DNA of 64,000 nt from the NCBI RefSeq assembly GCF_051251565.1, contig NZ_JBPOFB010000011.1, positions 1-64,000 on the forward strand, given 5' to 3'. The position numbers were made by a program, and so were the translations under genes. The first letter of the stretch is position 1, and each line of letters starts with the position of its first letter. Shown here piece by piece: positions 1 through 8,624 of the stretch. Below the pieces are notes generated by a model, which searched no databases, was not told the DNA's origin, and was given only the letters and a program-made list of their open reading frames with translations. Origin of the DNA: Marivita sp051251565 (GTDB lineage Bacteria; Pseudomonadota; Alphaproteobacteria; Rhodobacterales; Rhodobacteraceae).

Positions 1-75
1 TGGCTCCGGCGGTAGGGATCGAACCTACGACCAATTGATTAACAGTCAACTGCTCTACCGCTGAGCTACGCCGGA
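1..75 (-). tRNA. tRNA-Asn (anticodon GTT)
   Basis: Read on the minus strand this is a complete cloverleaf of 75 bases that begins TCCGGCGTAGCTCAG and ends with a genome-encoded CCA at the left window edge. The D arm (TAGCTCAGCGGTAGAGCA), the T arm with GGTTCGATCCC, and a seven-base acceptor stem TCCGGCG/CGCCGGA are visible. The anticodon loop CTGTTAA between stem arms GTTGA/TCAAT places GTT as anticodon, which reads AAC/AAT. Confidence 0.96.
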
Positions 76-145
76 ACACGAGGCGGGGTTTAGCAACAGT
101 GATGCGGCGCGTCCAGAGGGTTTTCGGAAAAAAATGCGTTCGCTG

Positions 146-1060
146 TTATGTTAATGCAAATACGGTCTGCGCAGACAGTGCGCCCGTTGGTGCAACGGTG
201 TTTTTTCCATGAAGATCAATAAGATGTGCAAGGACGTTTCGCGTTGCAGCTGGCAAGAGCGCAGCAGGCGTGTCGGAGTAGATCCGGGCAGCAAGAGCGG
301 CACAGGTAGCCGGGCCATCTTTGAGCGCGTCCAGCACAGCCGCCTCGCGTGACAGTCGGTGCGCAATCAGCCACTCCAGCCGCGCGTGGGGGGCCGTGAT
401 CGGGGCACCGTGGCCGGCATGAAACACCGACCATGTCTCGGTCTGCAAGCGACGGCAGGACGCCATGAAATCGGTTAGGTCGCCATCCGGCGGTGAGACC
501 AGTGAACTGGACCAGCCCATGACCAGATCGCCACAAAACAATACATCATCCCAGGCAAAGCTGAGATGATTGCCGAAATGACCGGGGGTGTGGATCGCAC
601 GCAAGGTCCAGTCGATCCCGTGTACCGCGTCCCCGTCGGCAAGACAGATATCAGGGTGAAACTCCTCATCCACGCCTTCGCCGCCGTCCAACAGCCCTGA
701 TTTGGCCAGATCCCGCATCACCGCGCTGCGCCCGCCTTTCGCGTCGGAAAACGCGTAGACTGGAGCATTCACGGCGTGCGCTAATGGCCGCGCGAGTGGG
801 GAGTGGTCCACATGGGCATGGGTGACCAGAATTGCCGACACCTGTGCGCCCGTCACAGCCTCTAGAATCGCCTCCAAATGCTGTTGGTCCGATGGGCCGG
901 GGTCGATGATGGCCAGATCCGTGTCGCCCAGCAGATAGGTGTTGGTGCCGCGAAAGGTCATCGGTGACGGGTTCGGGGCCAAAATTCTGCGCAGACCGGG
1001 GGCCAATATTTCGGCACTGCCGGGTTCAGGGCGAAAGTCGGGCTGCGGATCCTGCATCAT
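146..1060 (-). CDS. MBL-fold metallo-hydrolase (beta-lactamase-like)
   Basis: A 304-residue metallo-beta-lactamase-fold hydrolase. The zinc motif THAHVDHS (HxHxDH) lies near residue 80. It is followed by HTPGHFGNH, CGDLVMG (bridging Asp) and a late FHAGHG histidine, so the metal site looks intact. A C-terminal winged-helix-like part (about residues 230-300) matches the LACTB2 / glyoxalase II-like hydrolases. The substrate cannot be told from sequence. The open frame runs to 1954 without a stop, but that part is the reverse of the next gene. I start at the ATG pair at 1055-1060 because the recognisable fold (PEPGSAEILAPGLRRI) begins just after it. There is no strong ribosome site. It is divergent from the sensor kinase at 1151 and shares about 90 bases of upstream DNA with it. 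Confidence 0.85.
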   Translation of the reverse strand: MMQDPQPDFRPEPGSAEILAPGLRRILAPNPSPMTFRGTNTYLLGDTDLAIIDPGPSDQQHLEAILEAVTGAQVSAILVTHAHVDHSPLARPLAHAVNAPVYAFSDAKGGRSAVMRDLAKSGLLDGGEGVDEEFHPDICLADGDAVHGIDWTLRAIHTPGHFGNHLSFAWDDVLFCGDLVMGWSSSLVSPPDGDLTDFMASCRRLQTETWSVFHAGHGAPITAPHARLEWLIAHRLSREAAVLDALKDGPATCAALAARIYSDTPAALLPAATRNVLAHLIDLHGKNTVAPTGALSAQTVFALT

Positions 1061-1150
1061 GATGCCCAGAGCATCAGCCCATCTTGCAAATTGCAATCCC
1101 TGTTGCGCAGAGACATTCCGTTTTGTCAAAGGGTGGAGTAGCGTCGCGCC

Positions 1151-2449
1151 ATGACATTTGACTGGCTCAAACGCTATATGCCACGCGGGCTGTACGGACG
1201 CGCGGCGCTGATCCTGATCCTGCCAGTGGTGACACTGCAACTTGTCGTGTCCATCGTGTTCATTCAGCGGCATTTTGAAGGGGTGACGGAACAGCTTAGC
1301 CGGGAAATGGCGCGCCAGATCAACACCGCGCTGGACCCGGTCCGGGAGGGCGATACGGTCTTGGCCGACGCGCTGGATCTGACGTTCCTGCCCACCACGC
1401 TTGAAGCAATGCCGGATACAGACTTGCGGCGCTGGTTCGATTTCTCGGGCATCGTGGTCATCCGCACGTTGCAAACCCATGTGATCGGCTATGAACGTGC
1501 GCATTTGGTGGATGATTGGACGGTCAACGTCTGGGTCAAACGGGGCGACCAGCCTTTGCGTCTGATCGAATTTGACCGCGAACGGGCATCGGCCTCTAAC
1601 CCGCATCAGCTTTTGGTCAACATGGTGGTTTTCGGTGGGTTGATGACGTTGATTGCGTTTCTCTATCTGCGCAACCAACTGCGCCCGATCACACGGCTGG
1701 CCGAGGCGGCGGAATCCTTTGGACGAGGGCGCAACGTGCCCTATTCGCCGTCTGGTGCAGTCGAAGTGCGTGCGGCGGGGCATGCGTTTCTGGACATGCG
1801 GGCGCGGATCGAACGCCAGATCGAACAGCGCACTATGATGCTCTCGGGGATCAGCCACGATCTGCGGACCCCTCTGACGCGGTTGCGGCTGGCTGTGTCC
1901 ATGCTGTCGGACGAAGATCGTGCGCCGTTGGAGCGCGACATCGACGATATGCAAAAGCTTATTGACGCGTTTTTGGATTTCGCCCGTGGCAATGCTGATG
2001 GTGCGCCACCCGAAGCCACCACGATGCCGGAGTTTGTGCAGACCGTTGTAGATGATTGCGCGCGCGCGGGGATGCCGGCGATGCTGGTCGCCTCAACGGG
2101 GCGCGGGCAGGTGATGCTGCGTCAGACGGCGATGCGCCGGGCGATTGAAAATCTGATCGGCAATGCTGAACGCTACGGCAACCGGTGCGAAGTGTCCGTG
2201 GCCCTGACGGACAAATCGCTGCGTATTCGGATCGAAGATGACGGCCCCGGCATACCGTCAGATCAACGAGACAACGCGCTGCGGCCCTTTGTGCGTCTCG
2301 ATCCTGCGCGAAATCAGGACAAGGGGTCCGGCGTCGGTTTAGGCTTGGCCATCGCCGCCGATATCGCGCGGTCACATGGTGGTGTTCTGCGTCTGGGCAC
2401 AAGCGACAGCATGGGCGGTCTGCGGGCGGATATCGTGATTGCGCGGTGA
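1151..2449 (+). CDS. EnvZ-like sensor histidine kinase
   Basis: A 432-residue membrane sensor kinase with an EnvZ-like layout. A first membrane helix lies at about 15-36, a periplasmic sensor at about 37-150, and a second helix at about 156-178. These are followed by a HAMP linker, the phospho-acceptor box SHDLRTPLTRLRL with His236, and a GHKL ATPase with N box (ENLIGNAERYG), G1 (DDGPGIP) and G2 (GVGLGLAI). It should autophosphorylate on His236 and pass phosphate to an OmpR-type regulator. No such regulator lies next to it, so its partner must be elsewhere. The nearest regulators in the window (6530 and 34835) belong to other systems. It is divergent from the MBL hydrolase. Confidence 0.88.
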   Translation: MTFDWLKRYMPRGLYGRAALILILPVVTLQLVVSIVFIQRHFEGVTEQLSREMARQINTALDPVREGDTVLADALDLTFLPTTLEAMPDTDLRRWFDFSGIVVIRTLQTHVIGYERAHLVDDWTVNVWVKRGDQPLRLIEFDRERASASNPHQLLVNMVVFGGLMTLIAFLYLRNQLRPITRLAEAAESFGRGRNVPYSPSGAVEVRAAGHAFLDMRARIERQIEQRTMMLSGISHDLRTPLTRLRLAVSMLSDEDRAPLERDIDDMQKLIDAFLDFARGNADGAPPEATTMPEFVQTVVDDCARAGMPAMLVASTGRGQVMLRQTAMRRAIENLIGNAERYGNRCEVSVALTDKSLRIRIEDDGPGIPSDQRDNALRPFVRLDPARNQDKGSGVGLGLAIAADIARSHGGVLRLGTSDSMGGLRADIVIAR

Positions 2450-2604
2450 AATAAAATTACGCGGAGCTTCTCTACGACATTGGTATTGCCTCATGAACGG
2501 GCAGATTTGACGAAAGATGTTGAAAACGTCACCAATAATCTGAAATACAGACACAACCCGGTTCCTGCCGGGGTTTGGGAGAGACTTGCACAGGATGGTC
2601 CGGG

Positions 2605-3051
2605 ATGCCGGCTTACCAATACGTTCACGATGTTATGCTGCGCGACTGCGAAACATCCGGCATCGTTTTTCTGCCTCGTTATTTCGAGATGGTGCACACC
2701 GTTATCGAAAATTGGCTGGACGAGGCGCTGGACTGGCCCATGAGCCAGATACAAGGCAGCGATGCGCTGACCTTGCCGTTCGTCAATATCTCGGCCGAGT
2801 TTTCGGCTCCAAGCCGTCTTGGGGATCGTCTGACATGGCGATTGTCGGTGCGTGAATTGCGTCGGAGCAGCATTTGGGTCGAGCTTGTTGCAACCACCGG
2901 GGCCGAGACGCGTGCTTCAATCACTGGAACGCTCGTGTTGTCCGAAGGTGTGGCGTTGAGAACGCGCCGTTGGCCCGATCCGATCGCCGAACGGGTCAAG
3001 GATTATCTGGTCACGCCGAACGGCAACATCCGGAATAAGGTGGCCGAATAG
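2605..3051 (+). CDS. Hotdog-fold acyl-CoA thioesterase (4-hydroxybenzoyl-CoA thioesterase-like)
   Basis: A 148-residue single hotdog-domain protein. The N-terminal stretch LRDCETSGIVFLPRYFEM matches the D-x(4)-G-x-V-x-F/Y-P-R-Y-F-E motif of 4-hydroxybenzoyl-CoA thioesterase and YbgC-like enzymes. The conserved residue before 'ETSG' is Asp within RDC, and the long helix VHTVIENWLDEAL follows. It probably hydrolyses a short or aromatic acyl-CoA in the cytoplasm. I start at ATG 2605. A TTG ten codons upstream (2575) is in frame but adds no conserved residues. It stands alone. The nearest same-strand gene ends 155 bases upstream. Confidence 0.85.
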   Translation: MPAYQYVHDVMLRDCETSGIVFLPRYFEMVHTVIENWLDEALDWPMSQIQGSDALTLPFVNISAEFSAPSRLGDRLTWRLSVRELRRSSIWVELVATTGAETRASITGTLVLSEGVALRTRRWPDPIAERVKDYLVTPNGNIRNKVAE

Positions 3052-3093
3052 ACCTTGGGCGTTGTGCGGTCACTTTCGGCCAGTCGATCCACC

Positions 3094-5304
3094 CTAATGC
3101 ACAATATGCTGCGCGGCGGTGTAAAAGAACTCTACAAGCTTGGTGCGATCAATTGGCTTGAGAAGCAGATCAATCCCCAGACGCTTGGTTTCTTGGCGCA
3201 ATTGGGTTGACCGCTCGGCGGATACGATGGCGCAGGGCAGGCGGCCCATACGCCGGGTCAGCTCTTCGTAAAGCTCTGTTCCGGTGGCACCGTCCCCCAA
3301 TTGATAATCCAGCAAAAGCGCGTCTGGCGTGATCTGAAGATCAGCCATCAACTCCAGCGCATTTTCGGCGTTTTCGCTTTCGATGACGCTGATCCCCCAG
3401 CTTTCGACGAGGAGCGACATGGCGCGTCTGAGCTGTGGATCGTTCTCCACCAAAAGGACGATCAGCCCGGATTTCAGCAGGCCCATTGCAGACGCATTGC
3501 GCGAGACCTTGGACAGGCTTGGCTGTGCATGACGGGCGCGCGGCACGTTCAACATGAAACATGACCCACGGCCCAGTTCGGACCACAGGCCAAGCGGATG
3601 GCCCAGCCGTGCGCAGGCCCGTTCGACAATAGCCAGACCAAGCCCCAGCCCGTCATTGTTGCTGGCAGTGGTATCAAGGCGGCGGAATTCTTCGAAGATC
3701 GCGTTCTGATCCTCCTCGGCAATGCCGGGGCCGGTGTCCCACACCTCGATCCGAACTGAATCACCGTTACGCCGCGCGCCGACGACCACACGGCCTGAGT
3801 CAGTATAGCGGATGGCATTGGTCAGCAGGTTCTGCACGATGCGCCGCAGGTAGGATGGATCAGAGTCCACGACATGCGAACTGTCTACAATTCGCAAGGA
3901 CAGTCCCTTGCGTTCCGCCAACAACCCCATCTCGTCGCGTAACGGATCAAAAATCTCGCGGAGCGCCACTGGACGGATGTCAAAGCTCAGCCCATCGGTT
4001 TCCAGCTTTGAGATGTTAAGCAGTGCGTCGATGATCTGTTCGGCGGCACCAAGGGCGGTTTCCGCCTTGGCCAGAACGGCCTGTTCATTGGGGGTGTCGA
4101 TCTTGTCAGACAACGATGCCATGAACAGCTTGGCCGCAGACAAGGGTTGCAACAGGTCATGACTGGCAGCCGCCACAAACCGCGATTTGGACGCGTTTGC
4201 ACGTTCTGCCGCACTTAGTGCATCCTCAAGCTCCAGCGTGCGCTCCATCACCCGCTGTTCAAGGATTTCGTTCAACTCATATAGCTTGCGGGCGGCTTCG
4301 CGTTCAGCGGTGACATCGGTGCAGGAAATCACAAAGCCCCGGTCCGGCATGTCGCGGCCAAAGATGTGCAGGATGATGCTGTCGCCGCGCTGCACTTCAA
4401 AGGACACGGGCTGTCGCAGGCCGTCCGCCACTGCCCAACGGCGGAACGACGCGCGGTCAATCCCGCGGGTAAATTTGAACGCATCATCCAAATCGTCAAG
4501 CAGGCCGATAAAGGACGCGCCAATTCGCAGGCGTCGTGCAGGGATCGCCAAGAGGCTCCCCAGTTTCTGGTTCCAGCCGACCAGACGCGCGTTTTCGTCA
4601 AAGATACACACGCCTTGGTTCAGGTGGTCCAGCGTGGCACGGATCATGCGGGTTTGCTTATCCCGCAGCTTGGCCTGTTCCTGCCGTTCGATCCGCATGA
4701 TATCGGTGATGTCGGTCTGAAGAACCACAGTGCCGCCATTGGCCGTGCGGTGTTCGGACACCTGCAACCAGCGGTCCTGCGTAAGCTGCACGTTGAACAT
4801 CACCCGCCGGTCCGTGTGCCGTTTGCGGCGCAGCTTGGCCCATGTGTTGCGATCCTGATGCTCGGGCAGATGCAGATGCGCTGATCGGCTGACCCGGTCC
4901 ACATAGCTGTCAAAGGCCAGACCGGGCTTCAGATCATTGGCAGTGTCACGGAAATCCCGGCAAAAGCGCGAATTGCACATGACCAGAAAATCACTCGGAT
5001 CAAACAGCGCAAAGCCTTCTGAAATCGTCTCGATCGCATCAGCAAGGTTGCGCCGCGCAGCTTCGGTGTCTTGATTGGCCTGCGCCAGTTGCGCGTTGGC
5101 GTCATGCAGCAGGTCCAGCGTCTTCTCAAGTTCGAGCGTACGTTCCCGCACCCGCTTTTCCAGCAGCGCCGCGCGTTCGAATTGGGCATAGGCCGCGCCT
5201 GAATGCGATGTCCCGTATTCGACACGCCGCATGAGGCTGTCGGCGATCTTGAGCAGCTTTTCGTTCTGACGTTCAAGACTGTCAGTTGGATCAATCAGGG
5301 ACAC
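3094..5304 (-). CDS. PAS-domain hybrid histidine kinase with C-terminal receiver (NahK-like)
   Basis: A soluble 736-residue hybrid kinase. An N-terminal coiled coil (about 15-95, rich in heptads such as FERAALLEKRVRERTLELEK) is followed by two PAS_7-type domains (about 95-215 and 225-345) and a second coiled coil. Next come a HisKA box AAASHDLLQPLSAAK, a GHKL ATPase (NLLTNAIRYT, DTGPGI, GLGLGLAI) and a receiver domain whose phospho-Asp is in DALLLDYQLGDG. There are no membrane helices. The gene starts at GTG 5304, preceded by GAGG, and overlaps the end of the FIST gene by 14 bases, so the two are co-translated. The layout and the FIST partner match NahK of Pseudomonas, which works with the NO sensor NosP. 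The assignment to that pathway is inference. Confidence 0.88.
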   Translation of the reverse strand: MSLIDPTDSLERQNEKLLKIADSLMRRVEYGTSHSGAAYAQFERAALLEKRVRERTLELEKTLDLLHDANAQLAQANQDTEAARRNLADAIETISEGFALFDPSDFLVMCNSRFCRDFRDTANDLKPGLAFDSYVDRVSRSAHLHLPEHQDRNTWAKLRRKRHTDRRVMFNVQLTQDRWLQVSEHRTANGGTVVLQTDITDIMRIERQEQAKLRDKQTRMIRATLDHLNQGVCIFDENARLVGWNQKLGSLLAIPARRLRIGASFIGLLDDLDDAFKFTRGIDRASFRRWAVADGLRQPVSFEVQRGDSIILHIFGRDMPDRGFVISCTDVTAEREAARKLYELNEILEQRVMERTLELEDALSAAERANASKSRFVAAASHDLLQPLSAAKLFMASLSDKIDTPNEQAVLAKAETALGAAEQIIDALLNISKLETDGLSFDIRPVALREIFDPLRDEMGLLAERKGLSLRIVDSSHVVDSDPSYLRRIVQNLLTNAIRYTDSGRVVVGARRNGDSVRIEVWDTGPGIAEEDQNAIFEEFRRLDTTASNNDGLGLGLAIVERACARLGHPLGLWSELGRGSCFMLNVPRARHAQPSLSKVSRNASAMGLLKSGLIVLLVENDPQLRRAMSLLVESWGISVIESENAENALELMADLQITPDALLLDYQLGDGATGTELYEELTRRMGRLPCAIVSAERSTQLRQETKRLGIDLLLKPIDRTKLVEFFYTAAQHIVH

Positions 5305-6487
5305 GGGTCGCCTCGTGCGCAAGAGGAGGATAAATTGCAACGCCGGTCAGTGTCTGGTTCACATGCAGACCGCCGATCTGTTCACCATAGGTCGAAAACC
5401 CAACCACATTATGCGCCTGCAACACGTCCGACACAGCGCGGCTTTGCTGGATGCGCCCGGCCTCAATGCGCCGCAGTATGCAATCACAGCCCAGAATGAT
5501 CTCGGGTTTTGTGTGCTTGGCAAGGCTCTCAAGCCCACGATCCAGATGCGCCGCGATATCGTCATGGGTGGCCAGCGTCAGAACCATGCCTTCGTTGATG
5601 GCCGAAAAGAACACCAGATCGTGGTTTTCCTTAACCTGCTGAATGGCCCGCACATGGTGCGCATCGCCCAGACGCACAACCACCGGGTGTTCGGCAAAGA
5701 TGAATTGATCAAGCTGGTTCGGGTCCAACCCAAGCAGTCGGGCATATTCAAGAGCGGCTGGTTCCGCGTTGATTTCATGCACGATTCTCGTTTCGGGCGA
5801 GGCCGATGTGACCACCATGCGCTGGTCGGTCGGAATCAGGTGATCAAGGCTGAACACCCGAACAGGGCGATCACAGCGCACAAACACCACCACGGCGGCG
5901 TTTGTCATCACAACACCGTTGCGCGCAAGCCAAGTCTTGCCAAACCGGGTGCCATCGCCTGACGACCCGCCGAACAAGGGCGTCGGGCCAAGCCCGGCTG
6001 ACAGGAAAGCTGTTAATTGCTCTTCGCGCAGACTAAGCCCGTCCACCATCAGGAACGCAAATTCCGAGGACCATTCCGGCGTTTTCTGGATCAGGGTCAA
6101 CCGTGCTTCGATCAAGGCGCCGGCAACAACCTCTTCCTGTAAATTATCAAGATTTTCAATAGAATATGTCGTTATTTTAAAGTTATTTTTGCGAAAGGCG
6201 ACCGCGATGATCTGCTCTTCCTCATATCCGGCGCGGCCAATTTCACCGGCGGTCGTGCATGCCAAAACATCCGCGTCGCCGAACCGGCGCGAGGTTGCTG
6301 CCACCGATGCGCCAAAGTCCGCCTCCGGAGACACAAATAGACAAACAAGCTCGAACGGTCCCGGCCCAAGTTGTTTGGCTATTTGGTCTGCGAAGTCTGG
6401 ATCGTCACAGCGCACCTGTGCAACTGCGATGACCTCCACGGCGGTCTCAGAACGTTCGGTCTCAGGAAAAATCCTGCTTCCTTCCAC
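5291..6487 (-). CDS. FIST domain sensor protein (NosP-like)
   Basis: A 398-residue cytoplasmic protein with a FIST N domain (about 30-220; GCTTAGEI-like stretch ADVLACTTAGEIG, then PLFGGSSGDG) and a FIST C domain (about 225-385; GFSTYGEQIGG and HVNQTLTGVAI). FIST proteins are ligand sensors that control a partner kinase. In Pseudomonas aeruginosa and others the FIST protein NosP binds haem and nitric oxide and is encoded beside the kinase NahK. Several histidines lie in the C domain, but I cannot say which, if any, binds haem. Start is GTG 6487 with GGGA upstream. It overlaps the kinase gene by 14 bases and follows the LuxR-type regulator by 42 bases, forming a three-gene unit. Confidence 0.88.
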   Translation of the reverse strand: MEGSRIFPETERSETAVEVIAVAQVRCDDPDFADQIAKQLGPGPFELVCLFVSPEADFGASVAATSRRFGDADVLACTTAGEIGRAGYEEEQIIAVAFRKNNFKITTYSIENLDNLQEEVVAGALIEARLTLIQKTPEWSSEFAFLMVDGLSLREEQLTAFLSAGLGPTPLFGGSSGDGTRFGKTWLARNGVVMTNAAVVVFVRCDRPVRVFSLDHLIPTDQRMVVTSASPETRIVHEINAEPAALEYARLLGLDPNQLDQFIFAEHPVVVRLGDAHHVRAIQQVKENHDLVFFSAINEGMVLTLATHDDIAAHLDRGLESLAKHTKPEIILGCDCILRRIEAGRIQQSRAVSDVLQAHNVVGFSTYGEQIGGLHVNQTLTGVAIYPPLAHEATRVPD

Positions 6488-6529
6488 TCTTTGGTTCCCA
6501 AGTGTTGGCTGTCTTGGATGATAGGAGGA

Positions 6530-7234
6530 TCACAGGTCGTTTGGCAAGACGCGGTTGAACCGCGCTTCCTGTGCGATCAAGACCGCCTGCGTTCGGCTGT
6601 GCACACCGAGCTTGCGCATGATGGCTGTCACATGCGCTTTGACGGTGGTTTCGGCGATGGACAGGTCAAATGCGATTTGCTTGTTCAGCTTGCCTTCACA
6701 GATCAGGTTGAGGATGCGCGCTTGCTGGTTGGTCAGGGATGCCAAGCGCGACAGCGCCTCTTCCGGGGCGTCGCGGGGATTGTCTTGCCCTTGGGGGTCG
6801 ATATAGCCATCCGGTACAAATGACAGCCCGTCGCGCACTGCGTCAAACGCCTTGCGGAACACGGCGCGCTGGGAATGCTTGGGCACAAACCCGTTTGCTC
6901 CGGCTTTCAGCGCATGGCTGATCATCCGGTTGTCGGCCATTGACGACACAATCAGGATCGCGGATTTCGGCGCTGCCGTGCGCAGACGGATCAATCCATC
7001 AAGCCCGTTCACATCGGGCAGATTCAAATCCAGCAAGATCAGGTCGAACTCGGTCTCGTCATTGACCTTGTCCAGCGAGGCATCAAGCGTGCCAGCCGTC
7101 TGAATCTCGGCGAAATCGGCAATGGATCGCAGGGTCAACATCAACGCGTCACAGAACAAAGGATGGTCGTCCACGACCAAGGCGGTCAACGCGGTTGTCG
7201 GGATATCTCGCATTGTGCTGCTCACTTCTGCCAT
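6530..7234 (-). CDS. LuxR/NarL-family response regulator
   Basis: A 234-residue two-domain response regulator. The receiver (about 15-130) has the acidic pair in VVDDHP, the phospho-Asp in DLILLDLNLPD, the switch residues in LIVSSMAD and the Lys in FVPKHS. The LuxR-type helix-turn-helix (about 165-225) reads LTNQQARILNLICEGKLNKQIA, then TTVKAHVTAIMRKLGV. It lies first in the minus-strand unit regulator - FIST - hybrid kinase, so it is the likely output of that kinase. Clusters of this kind in other proteobacteria hold an ErbR/AgmR-like regulator of alcohol or PQQ metabolism. That link is only suggestive here. Start is ATG 7234; a second in-frame ATG seven codons on is possible. Confidence 0.9.
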   Translation of the reverse strand: MAEVSSTMRDIPTTALTALVVDDHPLFCDALMLTLRSIADFAEIQTAGTLDASLDKVNDETEFDLILLDLNLPDVNGLDGLIRLRTAAPKSAILIVSSMADNRMISHALKAGANGFVPKHSQRAVFRKAFDAVRDGLSFVPDGYIDPQGQDNPRDAPEEALSRLASLTNQQARILNLICEGKLNKQIAFDLSIAETTVKAHVTAIMRKLGVHSRTQAVLIAQEARFNRVLPNDL

Positions 7235-7286
7235 CCGGGCGGCAGACGCAGCGCACGTCTGCCATGTCCGTTCACTTTAGGCGGTT

Positions 7287-7332
7287 CCTGCCGCGCCGTC
7301 TCTTGCCGAAAGGTCTCATACGGCGCGGCAGG
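7287..7332. terminator. Perfect 12-bp inverted repeat just after livM
   Basis: CCTGCCGCGCCG (7287-7298) is exactly complementary to CGGCGCGGCAGG (7321-7332), with a 22-base loop. It begins three bases beyond the livM stop codon on the minus strand. No T-run follows on that strand, so it may protect the mRNA end or act with Rho rather than be an intrinsic terminator. Confidence 0.5.
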
Positions 7333-7334
7333 GG

Positions 7335-8624
7335 TCATCGTTCGGGCAAAAGCCCGCGTGGATAGAGCCGGAGCACCAGCAACAGGATCAGCCCCATCGT
7401 CAAAAGGCGCATATGCTGCACGCTGTCCATCAGATGCGCCTTGAGCCAAGACCCGTCCGCCATGCCCGCGGTGATCGCCGACATCAGCAATTGACCCATC
7501 GGCTCGACCTGCACCCACAGGAACCAGATCAGGAACCCACCCAATACCGCGCCAAGGTTGTTGCCGGACCCGCCGACAATCACCATCACCCAGATCAGGA
7601 AAGTATATCGCAGCGGTTGATAGCTTCCCGGAGTTAGCTGCCCGTCCAGCGTGGTCATCATGGCACCGGCAATGCCGCAGATCGCAGAGCCCAGAACAAA
7701 GACCTGCAAATGCCGGGCCTTGACGTCTTTACCCATGGCGCGCGCGGCAGTTTCGTTATCGCGGATCGCGCGCATCATTCGGCCCCAAGGACTGTTCAGC
7801 GCGAGTTGCGACAGAACGAGCAGGACAATCAGCACCGCCGCAAACAGCAGCCCGTACTCGATCTTCACATAGATGGTCGATGCGGTGGTCGCATCCAGCC
7901 CGAACCCTGCCGCACGTTCGACAAAGGCGGGATCGTTCTGAAGGTCCACCTCGAACGGTACTGGGCGGGGCAGGCCGATCACATTCTTCACACCGCGCGC
8001 CAGCCAGTCCTCGTTCTTGAGGATCGCAATGACGATCTCGGCAATTCCGAGCGTAGCAATGGCCAGATAGTCCGACCGCAGGCCCAGCGCTGTCTTGCCG
8101 ATCACATAAGCCGCACCGGCGGCCAAAACGCCGCCCACAGGCCACGCCAGCAACACCGGAAGGCCAAGTCCCCCAAGATAGCCCGCCAACGCCGGATCAA
8201 CCGCCTCCACGGCCTCAACCGCGGGGTCCAGCACCATGCGATAGATCACAAGGCCAATCAGCAGCACCGCCGCCGTGCCCCAACCGCGCAGCTTGCCCGT
8301 GGTGCGCGACCAGACCAGCACCGCTGCCACGATCGTGGCGGCGCCCAGCACAAGTCCCAACAGGATGTTGCCGCCGCCCGCCTGCCACGCCGCACCCACA
8401 GGCGGCATGGAAATCAGCACAACCGCCAGCCCGCCCAGCGCGACAAAGCCCATCACACCGACGTTGAACAGCCCTGCCAAACCCCATTGCAGGTTCACCC
8501 CCAGCGCCATCACCGCACTGACCAATCCCATATTCAGGATCAGCAGCGCCGAGTTCCAGCTTTGCACAAATCCGGTCCCAAGAATGAGTCCCGCCACTCC
8601 CGCAAACAGCAACACCGTTTTCAT
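7335..8624 (-). CDS. livM: Branched-chain amino-acid type ABC transporter permease (LivM)
   Basis: A 429-residue inner-membrane permease of the LivM branch. It has about ten hydrophobic segments. The cytoplasmic EAA-like loop that contacts the ATPases reads GRMMRAIRDNETAARAMG (about 275-292), and the family motif LRSDYLAIATLGIAEI lies near residue 185. It is longer than E. coli-type family members of about 320-420 residues because of extra hydrophobic segments between about 80 and 170. It overlaps livH by four bases (ATGA), showing translational coupling. It is the last gene of the minus-strand liv unit. Confidence 0.9.
   Translation of the reverse strand: MKTVLLFAGVAGLILGTGFVQSWNSALLILNMGLVSAVMALGVNLQWGLAGLFNVGVMGFVALGGLAVVLISMPPVGAAWQAGGGNILLGLVLGAATIVAAVLVWSRTTGKLRGWGTAAVLLIGLVIYRMVLDPAVEAVEAVDPALAGYLGGLGLPVLLAWPVGGVLAAGAAYVIGKTALGLRSDYLAIATLGIAEIVIAILKNEDWLARGVKNVIGLPRPVPFEVDLQNDPAFVERAAGFGLDATTASTIYVKIEYGLLFAAVLIVLLVLSQLALNSPWGRMMRAIRDNETAARAMGKDVKARHLQVFVLGSAICGIAGAMMTTLDGQLTPGSYQPLRYTFLIWVMVIVGGSGNNLGAVLGGFLIWFLWVQVEPMGQLLMSAITAGMADGSWLKAHLMDSVQHMRLLTMGLILLLVLRLYPRGLLPER

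Noticed and set aside
1061..1954. N-terminal extension of the MBL hydrolase through the kinase gene
   Set aside because: The extension is exactly antisense to the kinase and has no conserved residues; the fold begins after 1060.
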